NCBI GenBank assembly: GCA_023415575.1
Contig: JAEZKF010000022.1
Location: 1-45,141 of the forward strand
Direction: 5' to 3'
DNA: 45,141 bases
From: Bacillota bacterium
GTDB taxonomy: Bacteria; Bacillota; Clostridia; Oscillospirales; Ruminococcaceae
Shown here: positions 1-8,583 of the stretch, piece after piece
Layout: every line of letters begins with the position of its first letter
Position numbering within the stretch: the first letter of the stretch is position 1
The notes under the pieces: generated by a model
The model's database searches: none
What the model saw: the letters and a program-made list of their open reading frames with translations, nothing else
Told to the model about the DNA's origin: nothing
Position numbers and translations under genes: made by a program

Positions 1-119
1 ACGATAAGTGAAGTAGGCCCGTTTACGGGCGGCAAGTAACAGTCTTACGCAGTTGGCAGACCGTATTACGCGTTTGACGCGTCCGCGAAGAACAGAGGGC
101 TATGCCCGCATGTGAAATA

Positions 120-138
120 CCCCCGGCAAAGCCGGGGG
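120..138 (-). terminator. Hairpin ending the germination operon
   Basis: Perfect 8-bp GC stem (CCCCCGGC / GCCGGGGG) with a 3-nt loop, just after the stop codon of the germination permease. The following T-tract on the minus strand is poor (TATTTC), and on the plus strand there is TTATTTT a few bases later, so it may work in both directions. Confidence 0.6.
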
Positions 139-153
139 ATACTTATTTTACAT

Positions 154-1272
154 TTAGGCCTTTGCGGCTATAAGTTTGAGGCGTCGTTTTGAAATGGCAT
201 TGCGGATAAGACACACCACAAAGGCTATAAGGGGCAGCAAAACGTTAAAGAAGGTGGAATAGATGGCGGCACTACCCTTGCCCCACTCAAAGTTTGTAAC
301 CGATGATGCATGTATAAAGATTGATAAAAGCGCCGCCAGTATTGCGATTGGCGTTACAAGCGGGCGGTACTGTGTGAGTTCTGCGGCCTGCGCAAGAGAT
401 AGTGAACAGGCATAAAGCAAAATGCTCACCTTGTAAAAACGCAGCATATAAAGCATGAGTGCATACAGCGTATCCATACGGTTGATGACATCTGCAAGGT
501 CAATCAGACGGATAGCTTCAAAGCTCGGTAAGGCAAAGAATTCAATGGTTGGCCCCAATACCAGAATCTCGTTGACCACAATTAGCAGCATAATAACAGC
601 ACCGACGGTATAGGCGGTCAGCATGTTTTTACGCACCTTTTTTTGATCATCGACCGAGGGGATGATCATCAAAAAGGAAACCAGCTCGCCAAATGGGAGC
701 GCAAAGATGGTATGCGTGCCCTGAATAAACTCCTTTACCGGGATTCTAAAGATGGGGAACAGGTTATCGATATGCATATCCTTAATCTGAAACAGGCTGA
801 ACATTGCCATGGTGATAATTTGGATGATGAAAAAAATAGGGGCTATGCGCGCAATGCTGTCCATACCCCTGCGTACGAGCAGAGCGGGGACAAGCAAAAA
901 CAACAACGCCAAAACCTGCGGCGGTGTTTCGGGCATCATATATCCGATAATAAACGAACACACGTCATAGGTGTTTAGAGAAATTAGTGTGAAAAAATAA
1001 AAGATGTACAGAGCCGAAAACACCTTGCCCAGCCAACGTCCGAATAAGATATCATTAATCTCAATCAGGCTTTTGCCCGGGTATTTTGAAAGGATATATA
1101 GACTGATAAAAATCATCGGTAGTCCAAGCAAATAAGCTACAATAACGCCAATCCAGGTGTCCTGCATGAGTACATCGGAAAAAAACGACGTCAGAAGCGA
1201 CGAGCCCATAACAAACGCAAGCATTGAAAAGAGAAGCTGCCTTGCGGTGATGTGTTCTTTGACAATCTTCAT
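154..1272 (-). CDS. gerKB: Spore germinant receptor B subunit (GerAB/GerKB permease)
   Basis: This is the integral-membrane subunit of a Ger-type nutrient germinant receptor, a member of the APC amino-acid permease superfamily. It sits in the inner membrane of the spore and takes part in germinant recognition. The 372 residues are of family length and form about ten hydrophobic segments; the N-terminus (MKIVKEHITARQLLFSM) is typical of the family. The ATG follows an AAGGAGA ribosome site. It is the last gene of the operon A-C-small ORF-B, and a GC hairpin follows it. Expression in the forespore is expected for the family, but I did not find a convincing sigma-G promoter. The exact paralogue name (GerK, GerA or other) cannot be settled from sequence alone. 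Confidence 0.93.
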   Translation of the reverse strand: MKIVKEHITARQLLFSMLAFVMGSSLLTSFFSDVLMQDTWIGVIVAYLLGLPMIFISLYILSKYPGKSLIEINDILFGRWLGKVFSALYIFYFFTLISLNTYDVCSFIIGYMMPETPPQVLALLFLLVPALLVRRGMDSIARIAPIFFIIQIITMAMFSLFQIKDMHIDNLFPIFRIPVKEFIQGTHTIFALPFGELVSFLMIIPSVDDQKKVRKNMLTAYTVGAVIMLLIVVNEILVLGPTIEFFALPSFEAIRLIDLADVINRMDTLYALMLYMLRFYKVSILLYACSLSLAQAAELTQYRPLVTPIAILAALLSIFIHASSVTNFEWGKGSAAIYSTFFNVLLPLIAFVVCLIRNAISKRRLKLIAAKA

Positions 1273-1293
1273 ATGAGAAGTCTCCTTATCGTG

Positions 1294-1512
1294 TTAGTGG
1301 TAACCGATCCGCAAAACGTCCTCGATCAGTGTTTTTGCAGCGGTAATTGGACTGGGCAGGTCAACGCCGAATGCGTATAAGGTTGATACAGCTATTCCGA
1401 ATACGACCAGCACCGATAAGGCAATAAGCTCGCGAATCAAACGCTTTCGAATCAGCTGCATCACCTCAAAAAAGCCAACCAAAATAAACAACACGACAAA
1501 TATGCTGTTCAA
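1294..1512 (-). CDS. Small two-TM protein of the germinant receptor operon (D-subunit-like)
   Basis: A 72-residue hydrophobic protein between the C and B subunit genes. Two membrane segments are visible (about residues 2-19 and 28-48), separated by a basic loop (RKRLIREL), followed by a short tail. I chose the TTG at 1512 because an AGGAGG site lies 12 nt upstream; a longer reading to 1563 would put that site inside the gene. Several Bacillus ger operons carry a fourth gene for a roughly 75-residue two-TM protein, called the D subunit, that modulates germination. Size, topology and position fit that, but sequence homology cannot be tested here. Confidence 0.75.
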   Translation of the reverse strand: MNSIFVVLFILVGFFEVMQLIRKRLIRELIALSVLVVFGIAVSTLYAFGVDLPSPITAAKTLIEDVLRIGYH

Positions 1513-1581
1513 AACGACGTACAACCTCCTTCTACCACAACATAGGCATGTCTTTAATAACAAAGGGGATTGTTGTATCCT

Positions 1582-2760
1582 TTATGAGGTATACCGATTG
1601 ACGGAATAGGCAGGTTGTTCAAGCTTACCGGCTCCGTTTATCTTGGCCTTAACCGATACATCAACCTCAAGTTTAGAAAAACAACTTGACCAGCAATCCT
1701 TCCTTAATTCCCACTCATCCGGATGATAATGCTTAAATTTATCCCCAAAGCCATAGATATCGGCGCGCAGTTCCTGTGTCACCTGTAAGGTGTGCATAAC
1801 CTCTTTTTTTATCTCCTTACACAGTTCATCCTGGAGGTTGGAGAAGGTCAGGGATGTCGCCTGATTGGAAAATCCTTGCTGACTATTAAGATTTGCTTTC
1901 ACGGTAATCTCCACCTTGACCATGGGGGTGCCGTCTTCTTTAATAATCGGCTTTATTTTGCTTTTGGACTGTATTACCTCAATACCTACCGTGCCGTCTG
2001 AGGCCTCCAGATTAACAACAGTGCTTTTCACCTTGCCAAGCATCCACAGATAACCCCTTGTCTGTACCCCGTTGAGCTCTCCCACCATGCGGCCATCTGA
2101 TAAAACTGCACATCCGGAAACCACGGCGTTAATGCCATCGTCGTGCTCCTCAAGCGTAACAAGCGGAATGACCGGCATGTATCCGGGGGTGATGCGGGTT
2201 ATAAAAAACTCAAACAGGTTGATGTCCGGAACCTCGGAGGTATTCAGGGTCTGGTTTTTAATTTTGCCCGCAATATCGATTGCGGGAATCTTTTCTAAGA
2301 CAGGCTTTGACGACAAGGCATCCTCGGCCTTGCCCTTTACAACAGCCAGACGTACCGTAAGGCGGGATTCGTGGTCGCGCAGGAAGAAATCAAGATACGG
2401 GGATAGGTCGGATTTGGCTATATCCTCACTAACTACAATAATTTGATTGTGAGGCAGGTACAGCTTGCGGGTAAGCAGACTGTTATAGTCGCGCATGGTG
2501 GAAAACACCTCGGTGCCCGTGTTTGTGATGTTTACGAATGGTTTTTGTGCTTCGCCCCCGCCGCCTTCCTCATCGGAACCGGATTTGGATTCTGCAGTAT
2601 TCTCAAGCTGGGCGGTCAGCTTGATTTCTCCCGGATTATCGCCCTTATCAAGTCCAATACCCACCACAATAGCAAGCGTATTCAGCTCCCGCCGGTTCCA
2701 ACAGCCGCACAGGAGCATCACACAAAGTATAATCACACAAATGCGAACAAGATACCTCAT
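1582..2760 (-). CDS. gerKC: Spore germinant receptor C subunit (GerAC/GerKC lipoprotein)
   Basis: Lipoprotein subunit of the Ger receptor, anchored to the outer face of the spore inner membrane. The signal peptide ends in a lipobox, LLCGC, with the modified Cys at residue 20, followed by WNRRELN, a hallmark of GerAC proteins. The 392 residues match the family. An acidic, Gly-rich linker lies near residues 58-72 (SGSDEEGGGG). The ATG at 2760 is preferred over the adjacent in-frame TTG at 2763; the ribosome site is weak (AAAGG about 14 nt upstream). It lies 68 nt downstream of the A subunit gene and just ahead of the small two-TM gene, so it is probably cotranscribed. Confidence 0.93.
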   Translation of the reverse strand: MRYLVRICVIILCVMLLCGCWNRRELNTLAIVVGIGLDKGDNPGEIKLTAQLENTAESKSGSDEEGGGGEAQKPFVNITNTGTEVFSTMRDYNSLLTRKLYLPHNQIIVVSEDIAKSDLSPYLDFFLRDHESRLTVRLAVVKGKAEDALSSKPVLEKIPAIDIAGKIKNQTLNTSEVPDINLFEFFITRITPGYMPVIPLVTLEEHDDGINAVVSGCAVLSDGRMVGELNGVQTRGYLWMLGKVKSTVVNLEASDGTVGIEVIQSKSKIKPIIKEDGTPMVKVEITVKANLNSQQGFSNQATSLTFSNLQDELCKEIKKEVMHTLQVTQELRADIYGFGDKFKHYHPDEWELRKDCWSSCFSKLEVDVSVKAKINGAGKLEQPAYSVNRYTS

Positions 2761-2828
2761 CAAAGCTCTTTAGCCTTTCTTGTTTTGATACAGCATCCAA
2801 GATGCAAACCACACTGGGTGTGGCGCGG

Positions 2829-4433
2829 TTATTGCACCGAATCGCCGTCTCTGTCGTTGTTGGGCGGAATATAGTCGTCCTCGCGCCTCTGGTCGTTCTT
2901 AGCAAGCTTTGCAGGTCTGCGAATCATCATCCAAGCAGGCAGGATGACAAAGCTGTCCTTGAGGTCGGAGGGCTGCAGCGGTGAATAAGGGGAAAGATAA
3001 GGAACACCGAACGAACGCATGGACGACAGGTGGATGAATATCAGCAGAAGACCTGTGATGATGCCGACTCCGCCCATCCAGGTTGCAAAAAACAACAGGA
3101 TAAAGCGGCAGAGGGTTGCCGCATCGGCCTGGGTCGGCACCACAAAGTTTGCAACGGCGGTAATCGCGACAACAATAATCAGCGATGCACTTACAAGCCC
3201 CGCCGAGACAGCGGATTGCCCCATAACAAGAGCACCAACAATGCTGATGGCCTGACCGACCGGACGGGGAAGTCGGATACCTGCCTCGCGGATGATTTCA
3301 AACGCAAACAGCATTACAAATGCCTCCAGCGAGGCGGGAAAGGGGACTCCCTCGCGGGCGAGGGTCATAGAGTAAAGCAGCTTTGTAGGAACAAGCTCCT
3401 GATGAAAGGTGGTCAATGCAACATAAACAGCAGGGCTTAAAATACTGATAAAAAAGGCTATATAGCGCAGCAGCCGAAAGAAGGTCGCCGCAAAGGCATT
3501 GATGTTATAGTCCTCTGCAGTCTGAAAGCTCTCCATAAAGAACATGGGAACTGTCATGACAAAGGGGGTGCCGTCCACCAGAATACCGACACGCCCTTCC
3601 AATATCCTGCCCGCCACCACATCTGGCTTTTCGCTGTAGTTTACCGTGGTGAAGGGGGAGTAGGGGTTACCTGAGATATAGTGCTCAATCGAGCCGGCGG
3701 AAAGGACATGGTCGGTCTTAATCTTCTCAAGACGTGACCGCGCAAGGTTTATGACGTTTTCATCTGCAAGCCCCTTGATATAGCACAGCATAACGGCGGT
3801 GTGCGTCTTTCTGCCGATCACCATTGATTCAAAGGTTAGGTTTGGATCCTTCATCTTGCGGCGTAAAAGCGAGGTGTTGGTTCTAATGCTCTCTGTAAAT
3901 CCCTCGCGGGGCCCCTTGATGGTGGTCTCGTTGCCGGGTTCTTCAACGCTGCGCTTATCCCAGCCGCGTGTACTGACAATAAGGGCTTTGGAGATTCCAT
4001 CAATAAGCAGGGCCGTATCACCGCTCAGTACTGAGGTGATGATATCATCAAGCCCTGAAAGCTCCTTGACCTCGCCCGAGGCCACAAAGGATTCCTTGAT
4101 ATCCACAAGGGTCAGGGGCTGAGTGTCTTTGCCGACCGGCAGGTTTTGCGAGCGGTACATCATCGGCTCGATGATGAATTCGTTAACCTGAACGATGTTA
4201 ACAAGCCCATCGATGTACACAAGTCCCGCTTTGCAGGTGTGCTTGCGGCCAAAGGCGAACTCCCTATATATCACATCGTTGCTCTCGCCGAGGATGCTCT
4301 TTATTAGCTTCATGTTCTCCTGCAGTGAGGACTTCAAATCACCGCTTGACTTTGCTGAGTCCGCGTGCATAGGCCCTGCCTGCTGTGCCTTCATAAGGCT
4401 TGCGGCAAGTCGATTTAACAGTTCCTTGAGCAC
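2829..4433 (-). CDS. gerKA: Spore germinant receptor A subunit (GerAA/GerKA)
   Basis: Membrane subunit of the nutrient germinant receptor. The N-terminal half (about residues 30-280) is soluble and contains the GerA-family blocks YIDGL, LLIDG, RGWDKRSVEEPGNE and GPREGFTES; the C-terminal half has several membrane spans (about residues 325-480) including the conserved PFPASLEAFVM region. The 534 residues are of usual length. The start is GTG at 4433, with GAAAGGG about 11 nt upstream. It is the first gene of the operon. The C-terminus is polar and charged (RREDDYIPPNNDRDGD). Confidence 0.95.
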   Translation of the reverse strand: MLKELLNRLAASLMKAQQAGPMHADSAKSSGDLKSSLQENMKLIKSILGESNDVIYREFAFGRKHTCKAGLVYIDGLVNIVQVNEFIIEPMMYRSQNLPVGKDTQPLTLVDIKESFVASGEVKELSGLDDIITSVLSGDTALLIDGISKALIVSTRGWDKRSVEEPGNETTIKGPREGFTESIRTNTSLLRRKMKDPNLTFESMVIGRKTHTAVMLCYIKGLADENVINLARSRLEKIKTDHVLSAGSIEHYISGNPYSPFTTVNYSEKPDVVAGRILEGRVGILVDGTPFVMTVPMFFMESFQTAEDYNINAFAATFFRLLRYIAFFISILSPAVYVALTTFHQELVPTKLLYSMTLAREGVPFPASLEAFVMLFAFEIIREAGIRLPRPVGQAISIVGALVMGQSAVSAGLVSASLIIVVAITAVANFVVPTQADAATLCRFILLFFATWMGGVGIITGLLLIFIHLSSMRSFGVPYLSPYSPLQPSDLKDSFVILPAWMMIRRPAKLAKNDQRREDDYIPPNNDRDGDSVQ

Positions 4434-4563
4434 AAGGCATTCGCCCTTTCGTAAACTAAGCTAAAAAAACGTTGGCATCTTGCCGTATTCATATCTCCGG
4501 CAGATACCATGTAGTATTTCGCTTGCTATGCCAGATTATACATATGCCTAAGGAAGTAAGAGC

Positions 4564-4611
4564 CTTAAAAAAATACAGGCACAGGGTGAATTCACACCTT
4601 GTGCCTGTATC
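4564..4611 (-). terminator. Intrinsic terminator of the hrcA-dnaJ operon
   Basis: Long stem (ACAGGCACAAGGTG pairing with CACCCTGTGCCTGT, one mismatch) with an AATT-centred loop, followed by seven T on the minus strand. It lies 20 nt after the dnaJ stop codon and before the ger operon. Confidence 0.9.
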
Positions 4612-4629
4612 ATTACCTATGTTTTGGGG

Positions 4630-5775
4630 TTATTCGTTGACCCAATCCTTGAGCTTTTCAAAGAAGGTTTTGCGCTTTTCGTAGTTGCCGTCATCGCTGA
4701 GCAGGGACTCAAACTCCTTAAGGGCGGTCTTCTGCTTGTTGTTTAGGTTGCGCGGAACCTCAACGTTTACGCGCACATACTGGTCGCCGCGGCTGCGCGC
4801 ATTAAGGGCGGTGATGCCCTTGCCCTTTAGGCGGAACACGGTGCCGGACTGGGTTCCCGCGGGAACCTCGTACTCCACCTTGCCGTCGATGGTGGGAACA
4901 ACTATCTTTGCGCCCAGCGCCGCCTGCGTAAAGGTGAGAGGGATATCGCACCACACGTTGTAGCCGTCGCGTTCAAACAGCGGGTCGGGACGCACGGTGA
5001 CTGTTACGTTGACATCGCCGGAAGGGCCGCCGTTGAGGCCGTTGTCGCCCTGACCGCGGATGGCAAATACCTGCCCGTCATCGATACCGGCAGGGATGGC
5101 GATCTCCAGCTTGCGGGTGCGGCGAACACGTCCTGCGCCGCCGCAGGTCATACACGGCTTCTTGATGATCTTGCCGCGGCCGTTACACCGCGGGCAGGTC
5201 TTGGTGCTCTGAATCACACCGAACATGGTACGCTGCGAAGTGCGAACCTGACCGCTGCCGCCGCATTCGGTACAGGTCTCGGGAGAGCTGCCCTTCTCGG
5301 CACCCGAGCCGGAGCACTCCGAGCACTGCTCGTAGCGGTGAATTTCAATCTCCTTGCGGCAGCCCTTAGCAGCCTCCATAAAGGAAATAGAGATACTCGT
5401 GCGGATGTCTCCGCCGCGCTGGGGGGCGTTGGGGTTGCGGGTGCGCGAAGAGCCGCCGAACCCGCCGCCGAAAAAGCTTTCGAATATATCGCCAAGGTCG
5501 CCGAAATCCATGCCCGCGCCGTAGGATGCCCCGCCGCCGTAGCTCGGGTCTACGCCAGCGTGACCGAACTGGTCGTACTTGCGGCGCTTATCGGGGTCGC
5601 TGAGTACCTCGTATGCCTCGTTGACCTCTTTAAACTTGGCTTCCGCCTCTTTGTTGTTGGGGTTTAGGTCGGGGTGATACTGTTTGGCGAGCTTACGGTA
5701 CGCCTTTTTCAGTTCGTCGTCGCTGCAGCCCTTTGAGACGCCTAAGACCTCATAATAGTCTCTCTTGTCAGGCAA
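4630..5775 (-). CDS. dnaJ: Chaperone DnaJ (Hsp40)
   Basis: Type I J-domain co-chaperone that delivers unfolded proteins to DnaK and stimulates its ATPase. It has a J domain (residues about 3-68) with the HPD motif, then a Gly/Phe-rich stretch (FGDLGDIFESFFGGGFGG), four zinc-binding repeats (CSECSGSG, CTECGGSG, CPRCNGRG, CMTCGGAG) and the C-terminal substrate domain. I chose the TTG at 5775 (381 residues): AAAGGA lies 9 nt upstream, while the TTG at 5784 touches that site. It is the last gene of the heat-shock operon. Confidence 0.97.
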   Translation of the reverse strand: MPDKRDYYEVLGVSKGCSDDELKKAYRKLAKQYHPDLNPNNKEAEAKFKEVNEAYEVLSDPDKRRKYDQFGHAGVDPSYGGGASYGAGMDFGDLGDIFESFFGGGFGGSSRTRNPNAPQRGGDIRTSISISFMEAAKGCRKEIEIHRYEQCSECSGSGAEKGSSPETCTECGGSGQVRTSQRTMFGVIQSTKTCPRCNGRGKIIKKPCMTCGGAGRVRRTRKLEIAIPAGIDDGQVFAIRGQGDNGLNGGPSGDVNVTVTVRPDPLFERDGYNVWCDIPLTFTQAALGAKIVVPTIDGKVEYEVPAGTQSGTVFRLKGKGITALNARSRGDQYVRVNVEVPRNLNNKQKTALKEFESLLSDDGNYEKRKTFFEKLKDWVNE

Positions 5776-6006
5776 GGTTATCAATCCTTTCCCCGGGAAG
5801 TTGCATTAAAAATGGAAATCAAAGCTGGGCTGAAGGGATTGCCCTGCGCCCGTTTCTATGGTGCGGTCTAAAACCGCTGCGTGATAGGGTAAAACACTCA
5901 CTCGCGTGCTAAAGCCTAATAAGTATATCACATTGCGGCGCAGAATAAAACCGCATTGTGTATTCGGTTATAGGCTTTGTAAAGCAAACGCCATATAACC
6001 AAATGG

Positions 6007-6030
6007 AAGGGCGGGATGGCTCCCGCCCTT
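6007..6030 (-). terminator. GC-rich hairpin between dnaK and dnaJ
   Basis: Perfect 10-bp stem (AAGGGCGGGA / TCCCGCCCTT) with a 4-nt loop, 18 nt after the dnaK stop codon. On the minus strand only a weak T-tract follows (CCATTT), so it may be partial termination or an RNA stabiliser that lowers dnaJ relative to dnaK. The rest of 5785-6006 shows no gene and no second CIRCE. Confidence 0.5.
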
Positions 6031-6048
6031 GGTGCAGTTGGTGTTTGA

Positions 6049-7884
6049 TTATTTGTTGTCGTCAACCTCGCGGTAGTCCGCATCCACAACCGGTTCGTCG
6101 TTGTTAGGTGCAGAACCGCCGGGAGCAGCGCCGGGTGCGCCGTCCTGAGGTGCTGCGGCCTGATAAACCTTCGCGGATACCTCATAGAACTTCTTCTGCA
6201 GGTCCTCCTGCTTGGTCTTGATGTTATCGATGTTATCGCCCTTGAGGGCCTCCTTGAGGGCGTCAATCTTCGCCTGAAGCTCGCTCTTGTCAGCGGCATC
6301 CAGCTTGTCGCCGAGGTCGGTGATGGTCTTCTCGGACTGATATACCATCTGGTCAGCGTTGTTGCGGATGTCAAGCTCCTCGCGCTTCTTCTTGTCCTCG
6401 GCCGCGAACTGCTCTGCCTCTTTGACCGCCTTTTCGATGTCATCCTTACTCATGTTGGTGGAAGAGGTGATGGTGATGTGCTGTTCCTTGCCAGTGCCGA
6501 GGTCCTTCGCCGAAACGTGTACGATACCGTTTGCGTCGATATCAAAGGTAACCTCAATCTGCGGAACCCCTCTGGGTGCGGGCGGAATACCATCGAGTCT
6601 AAAGAGTCCGAGGGTCTTGTTATCCTTAGCAAACTCGCGCTCGCCCTGCAGAACATGAACCTCAACCGAGGTCTGGCCGTCTGCGGCAGTGGAGAATATC
6701 TGCGATTTCTTGGTAGGAATGGTGGTGTTGCGCTCGATAATCTTGGTAAAGACGCCGCCAAGGGTCTCAATACCGAGCGAAAGCGGGGTAACGTCGAGCA
6801 ACAGCAGACCCTTAACTTCGCCGCCCAGAACGCCTGCCTGCAGAGCAGCGCCTACGGCTACGCACTCATCGGGGTTGATGCCCTTGAAGGGATCCTTGCC
6901 GGTTATGCGCTTTACTGCATCCTGTACTGCGGGGATACGGGTGGAACCGCCTACAAGCAGTACCTTGTCAAGCTGAGAGGGCTCAAGACCGGCATCCTGC
7001 AGAGCCTGACGTACCGGACCAACGGTCGCTTCCACAAGGTCAGCGGTGAGCTCATTAAACTTTGCACGGGTAAGGGAGATGTCAAGATGCTTCGGACCTG
7101 TTGCGTCCGCAGTGATAAAGGGCAGGTTAATCGATGCGGTGGTCATGCCGGAAAGCTCAATTTTCGCCTTCTCGGCAGCCTCTTTCAGGCGCTGCATAGC
7201 CATCTTGTCGCCCGAAAGGTCAATACCGCTTTCCTTCTTAAACTCTGCAACCAGATACTTGATGATGCGCTCGTCGAAGTCGTCGCCGCCTAAGTGGTTG
7301 TTACCGGCGGTGGCAAGAACCTCCTGTACACCGTCGCCCATCTCAATAATCGAAACGTCGAAGGTGCCGCCGCCGAGGTCGTACACCATGACCTTCTGAT
7401 CCTGTTCCTTATCGATGCCGTAAGCGAGCGCTGCCGCTGTAGGCTCGTTGATGATACGCTTTACCTCAAGTCCCGCAATCTTGCCTGCGTCCTTGGTCGC
7501 CTGGCGCTGAGCATCGGTAAAGTATGCGGGTACGGTGATAACAGCCTCGGAGACTGTCTCACCCAGATAGGCCTCGGCGTCCGCCTTAAGCTTTTGCAGA
7601 ACCATGGCGGAAATCTCCTGCGGGGTGTAAGCGCGGCCGTCGATGTCCACCTTCTCGCTGGTGCCCATCTTGCGCTTAATTGAGCTGATGGTGCGGTCTG
7701 GGTTGGTGATGGCCTGACGCTTTGCAACCTGACCTACCATACGTTCGCCGGTTTTAGAAAAGGCCACAACCGAAGGGGTTGTGCGCGCGCCTTCAGCGTT
7801 CGCGATAACGACAGGCTCGCCGCCCTCCATTACCGCTACGCAGGAGTTAGTGGTACCAAGGTCTATACCTATAATTTTTCCCAT
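6049..7884 (-). CDS. dnaK: Chaperone DnaK (Hsp70)
   Basis: ATP-dependent Hsp70 chaperone. The N-terminal ATPase domain starts GIDLGTTNSCVAV and carries the phosphate-2 loop (YDLGGGTFDVS) and the adenosine motif (VLLVGGSTRIP). The substrate-binding domain (VTPLSLGIETLGG) and a helical lid follow, then a Gly/Ala/Pro-rich tail ending EVDDNK. The 611 residues are normal for Gram-positive DnaK. The ATG follows a GGGGAGGAAC site. It lies 58 nt downstream of grpE. Confidence 0.98.
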   Translation of the reverse strand: MGKIIGIDLGTTNSCVAVMEGGEPVVIANAEGARTTPSVVAFSKTGERMVGQVAKRQAITNPDRTISSIKRKMGTSEKVDIDGRAYTPQEISAMVLQKLKADAEAYLGETVSEAVITVPAYFTDAQRQATKDAGKIAGLEVKRIINEPTAAALAYGIDKEQDQKVMVYDLGGGTFDVSIIEMGDGVQEVLATAGNNHLGGDDFDERIIKYLVAEFKKESGIDLSGDKMAMQRLKEAAEKAKIELSGMTTASINLPFITADATGPKHLDISLTRAKFNELTADLVEATVGPVRQALQDAGLEPSQLDKVLLVGGSTRIPAVQDAVKRITGKDPFKGINPDECVAVGAALQAGVLGGEVKGLLLLDVTPLSLGIETLGGVFTKIIERNTTIPTKKSQIFSTAADGQTSVEVHVLQGEREFAKDNKTLGLFRLDGIPPAPRGVPQIEVTFDIDANGIVHVSAKDLGTGKEQHITITSSTNMSKDDIEKAVKEAEQFAAEDKKKREELDIRNNADQMVYQSEKTITDLGDKLDAADKSELQAKIDALKEALKGDNIDNIKTKQEDLQKKFYEVSAKVYQAAAPQDGAPGAAPGGSAPNNDEPVVDADYREVDDNK

Positions 7885-7942
7885 AAAATGTTCCTCCCCA
7901 AAAATCAGATTCTATATACTGCCGCAGAAAACGGAATGTAAT

Positions 7943-8533
7943 CTAGTTTGCCACCTTAACCATTGCATGCCGAATCACGAGATCACCGAGTTTGTAGCCC
8001 TTTGCAAACACCTCACACACCGTGTTTTCAGGCAGAGAGTCATCCTCTGTATGCATCACGGCATTGTGATACTCTGGGTCAAACGGCTTGCCTTGTGCTT
8101 CGATTTCCTCCACGCCCAGCTTTTTAAAGGCGTCCTGCATGTTGGAAAAGATCATCTCAACGCCCTTTTTAAACGCCTCGTCGGTAGTGGGGGCAGCAAG
8201 TGCACGCTCAAAGTTATCAAGCACCGGCAAAAAGGCCTCTACCGCCGTTTTGATTGCCTCGGGGTAGATTTGATCCTTCTCGCGCTGGGTGCGCTTGCGG
8301 TAGTTGTCGTATTCCGCCATAATGCGCAAAAGCCGGTCGTTTAGTTCCTCAATCTGCTGGGCCTGCTTCTTTGTGGTGGCCTCGGCTTCCTCGAGCTTTT
8401 TGGCTATCTGGCCGGTATCCTTTGCATTTGTCTTACACTTTTTGCTCTTTTCATCCTTTTCCTTTTGCTCGACCGTGTCGCATGCCGCCTCCTGCGTGGA
8501 GGCAGATTGCTTGCTATCCGGGGTATCGGTCAT
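7943..8533 (-). CDS. grpE: Nucleotide exchange factor GrpE
   Basis: GrpE releases ADP from DnaK and works as a homodimer. The 196 residues show a charged low-complexity N-terminus, a long coiled coil (about residues 45-100, containing EYDNYRKRTQRE) and a C-terminal beta domain (FDPEYHNAVMH, YKLGDLVIRHAMVKV), all as expected. The ATG is preceded by AAGGAGGAACC. It lies between hrcA and dnaK in the standard order. Confidence 0.96.
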   Translation of the reverse strand: MTDTPDSKQSASTQEAACDTVEQKEKDEKSKKCKTNAKDTGQIAKKLEEAEATTKKQAQQIEELNDRLLRIMAEYDNYRKRTQREKDQIYPEAIKTAVEAFLPVLDNFERALAAPTTDEAFKKGVEMIFSNMQDAFKKLGVEEIEAQGKPFDPEYHNAVMHTEDDSLPENTVCEVFAKGYKLGDLVIRHAMVKVAN

Positions 8534-8583
8534 CGTTTCGGTTCCTCCTTTGGTGTTGTAACGCGCTTTTCCGGGAGATGGTG

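Noticed and set aside
1..39. Possible C-terminal end of a plus-strand gene (12 codons then TAA)
   Set aside because: Too short to tell from chance; 1-117 otherwise shows only a small hairpin (GCCCG / CGGGC at 17-30).
4434..4560. Sigma-G-like promoter upstream of the germination operon (GCATA and CATGGTA)
   Set aside because: The two boxes are only 15 nt apart, shorter than the usual spacing for sigma-G promoters, so I did not call it.
6478..7293. 271-codon plus-strand frame inside dnaK
   Set aside because: Antisense shadow of dnaK, Cys/Leu-rich and without motifs.
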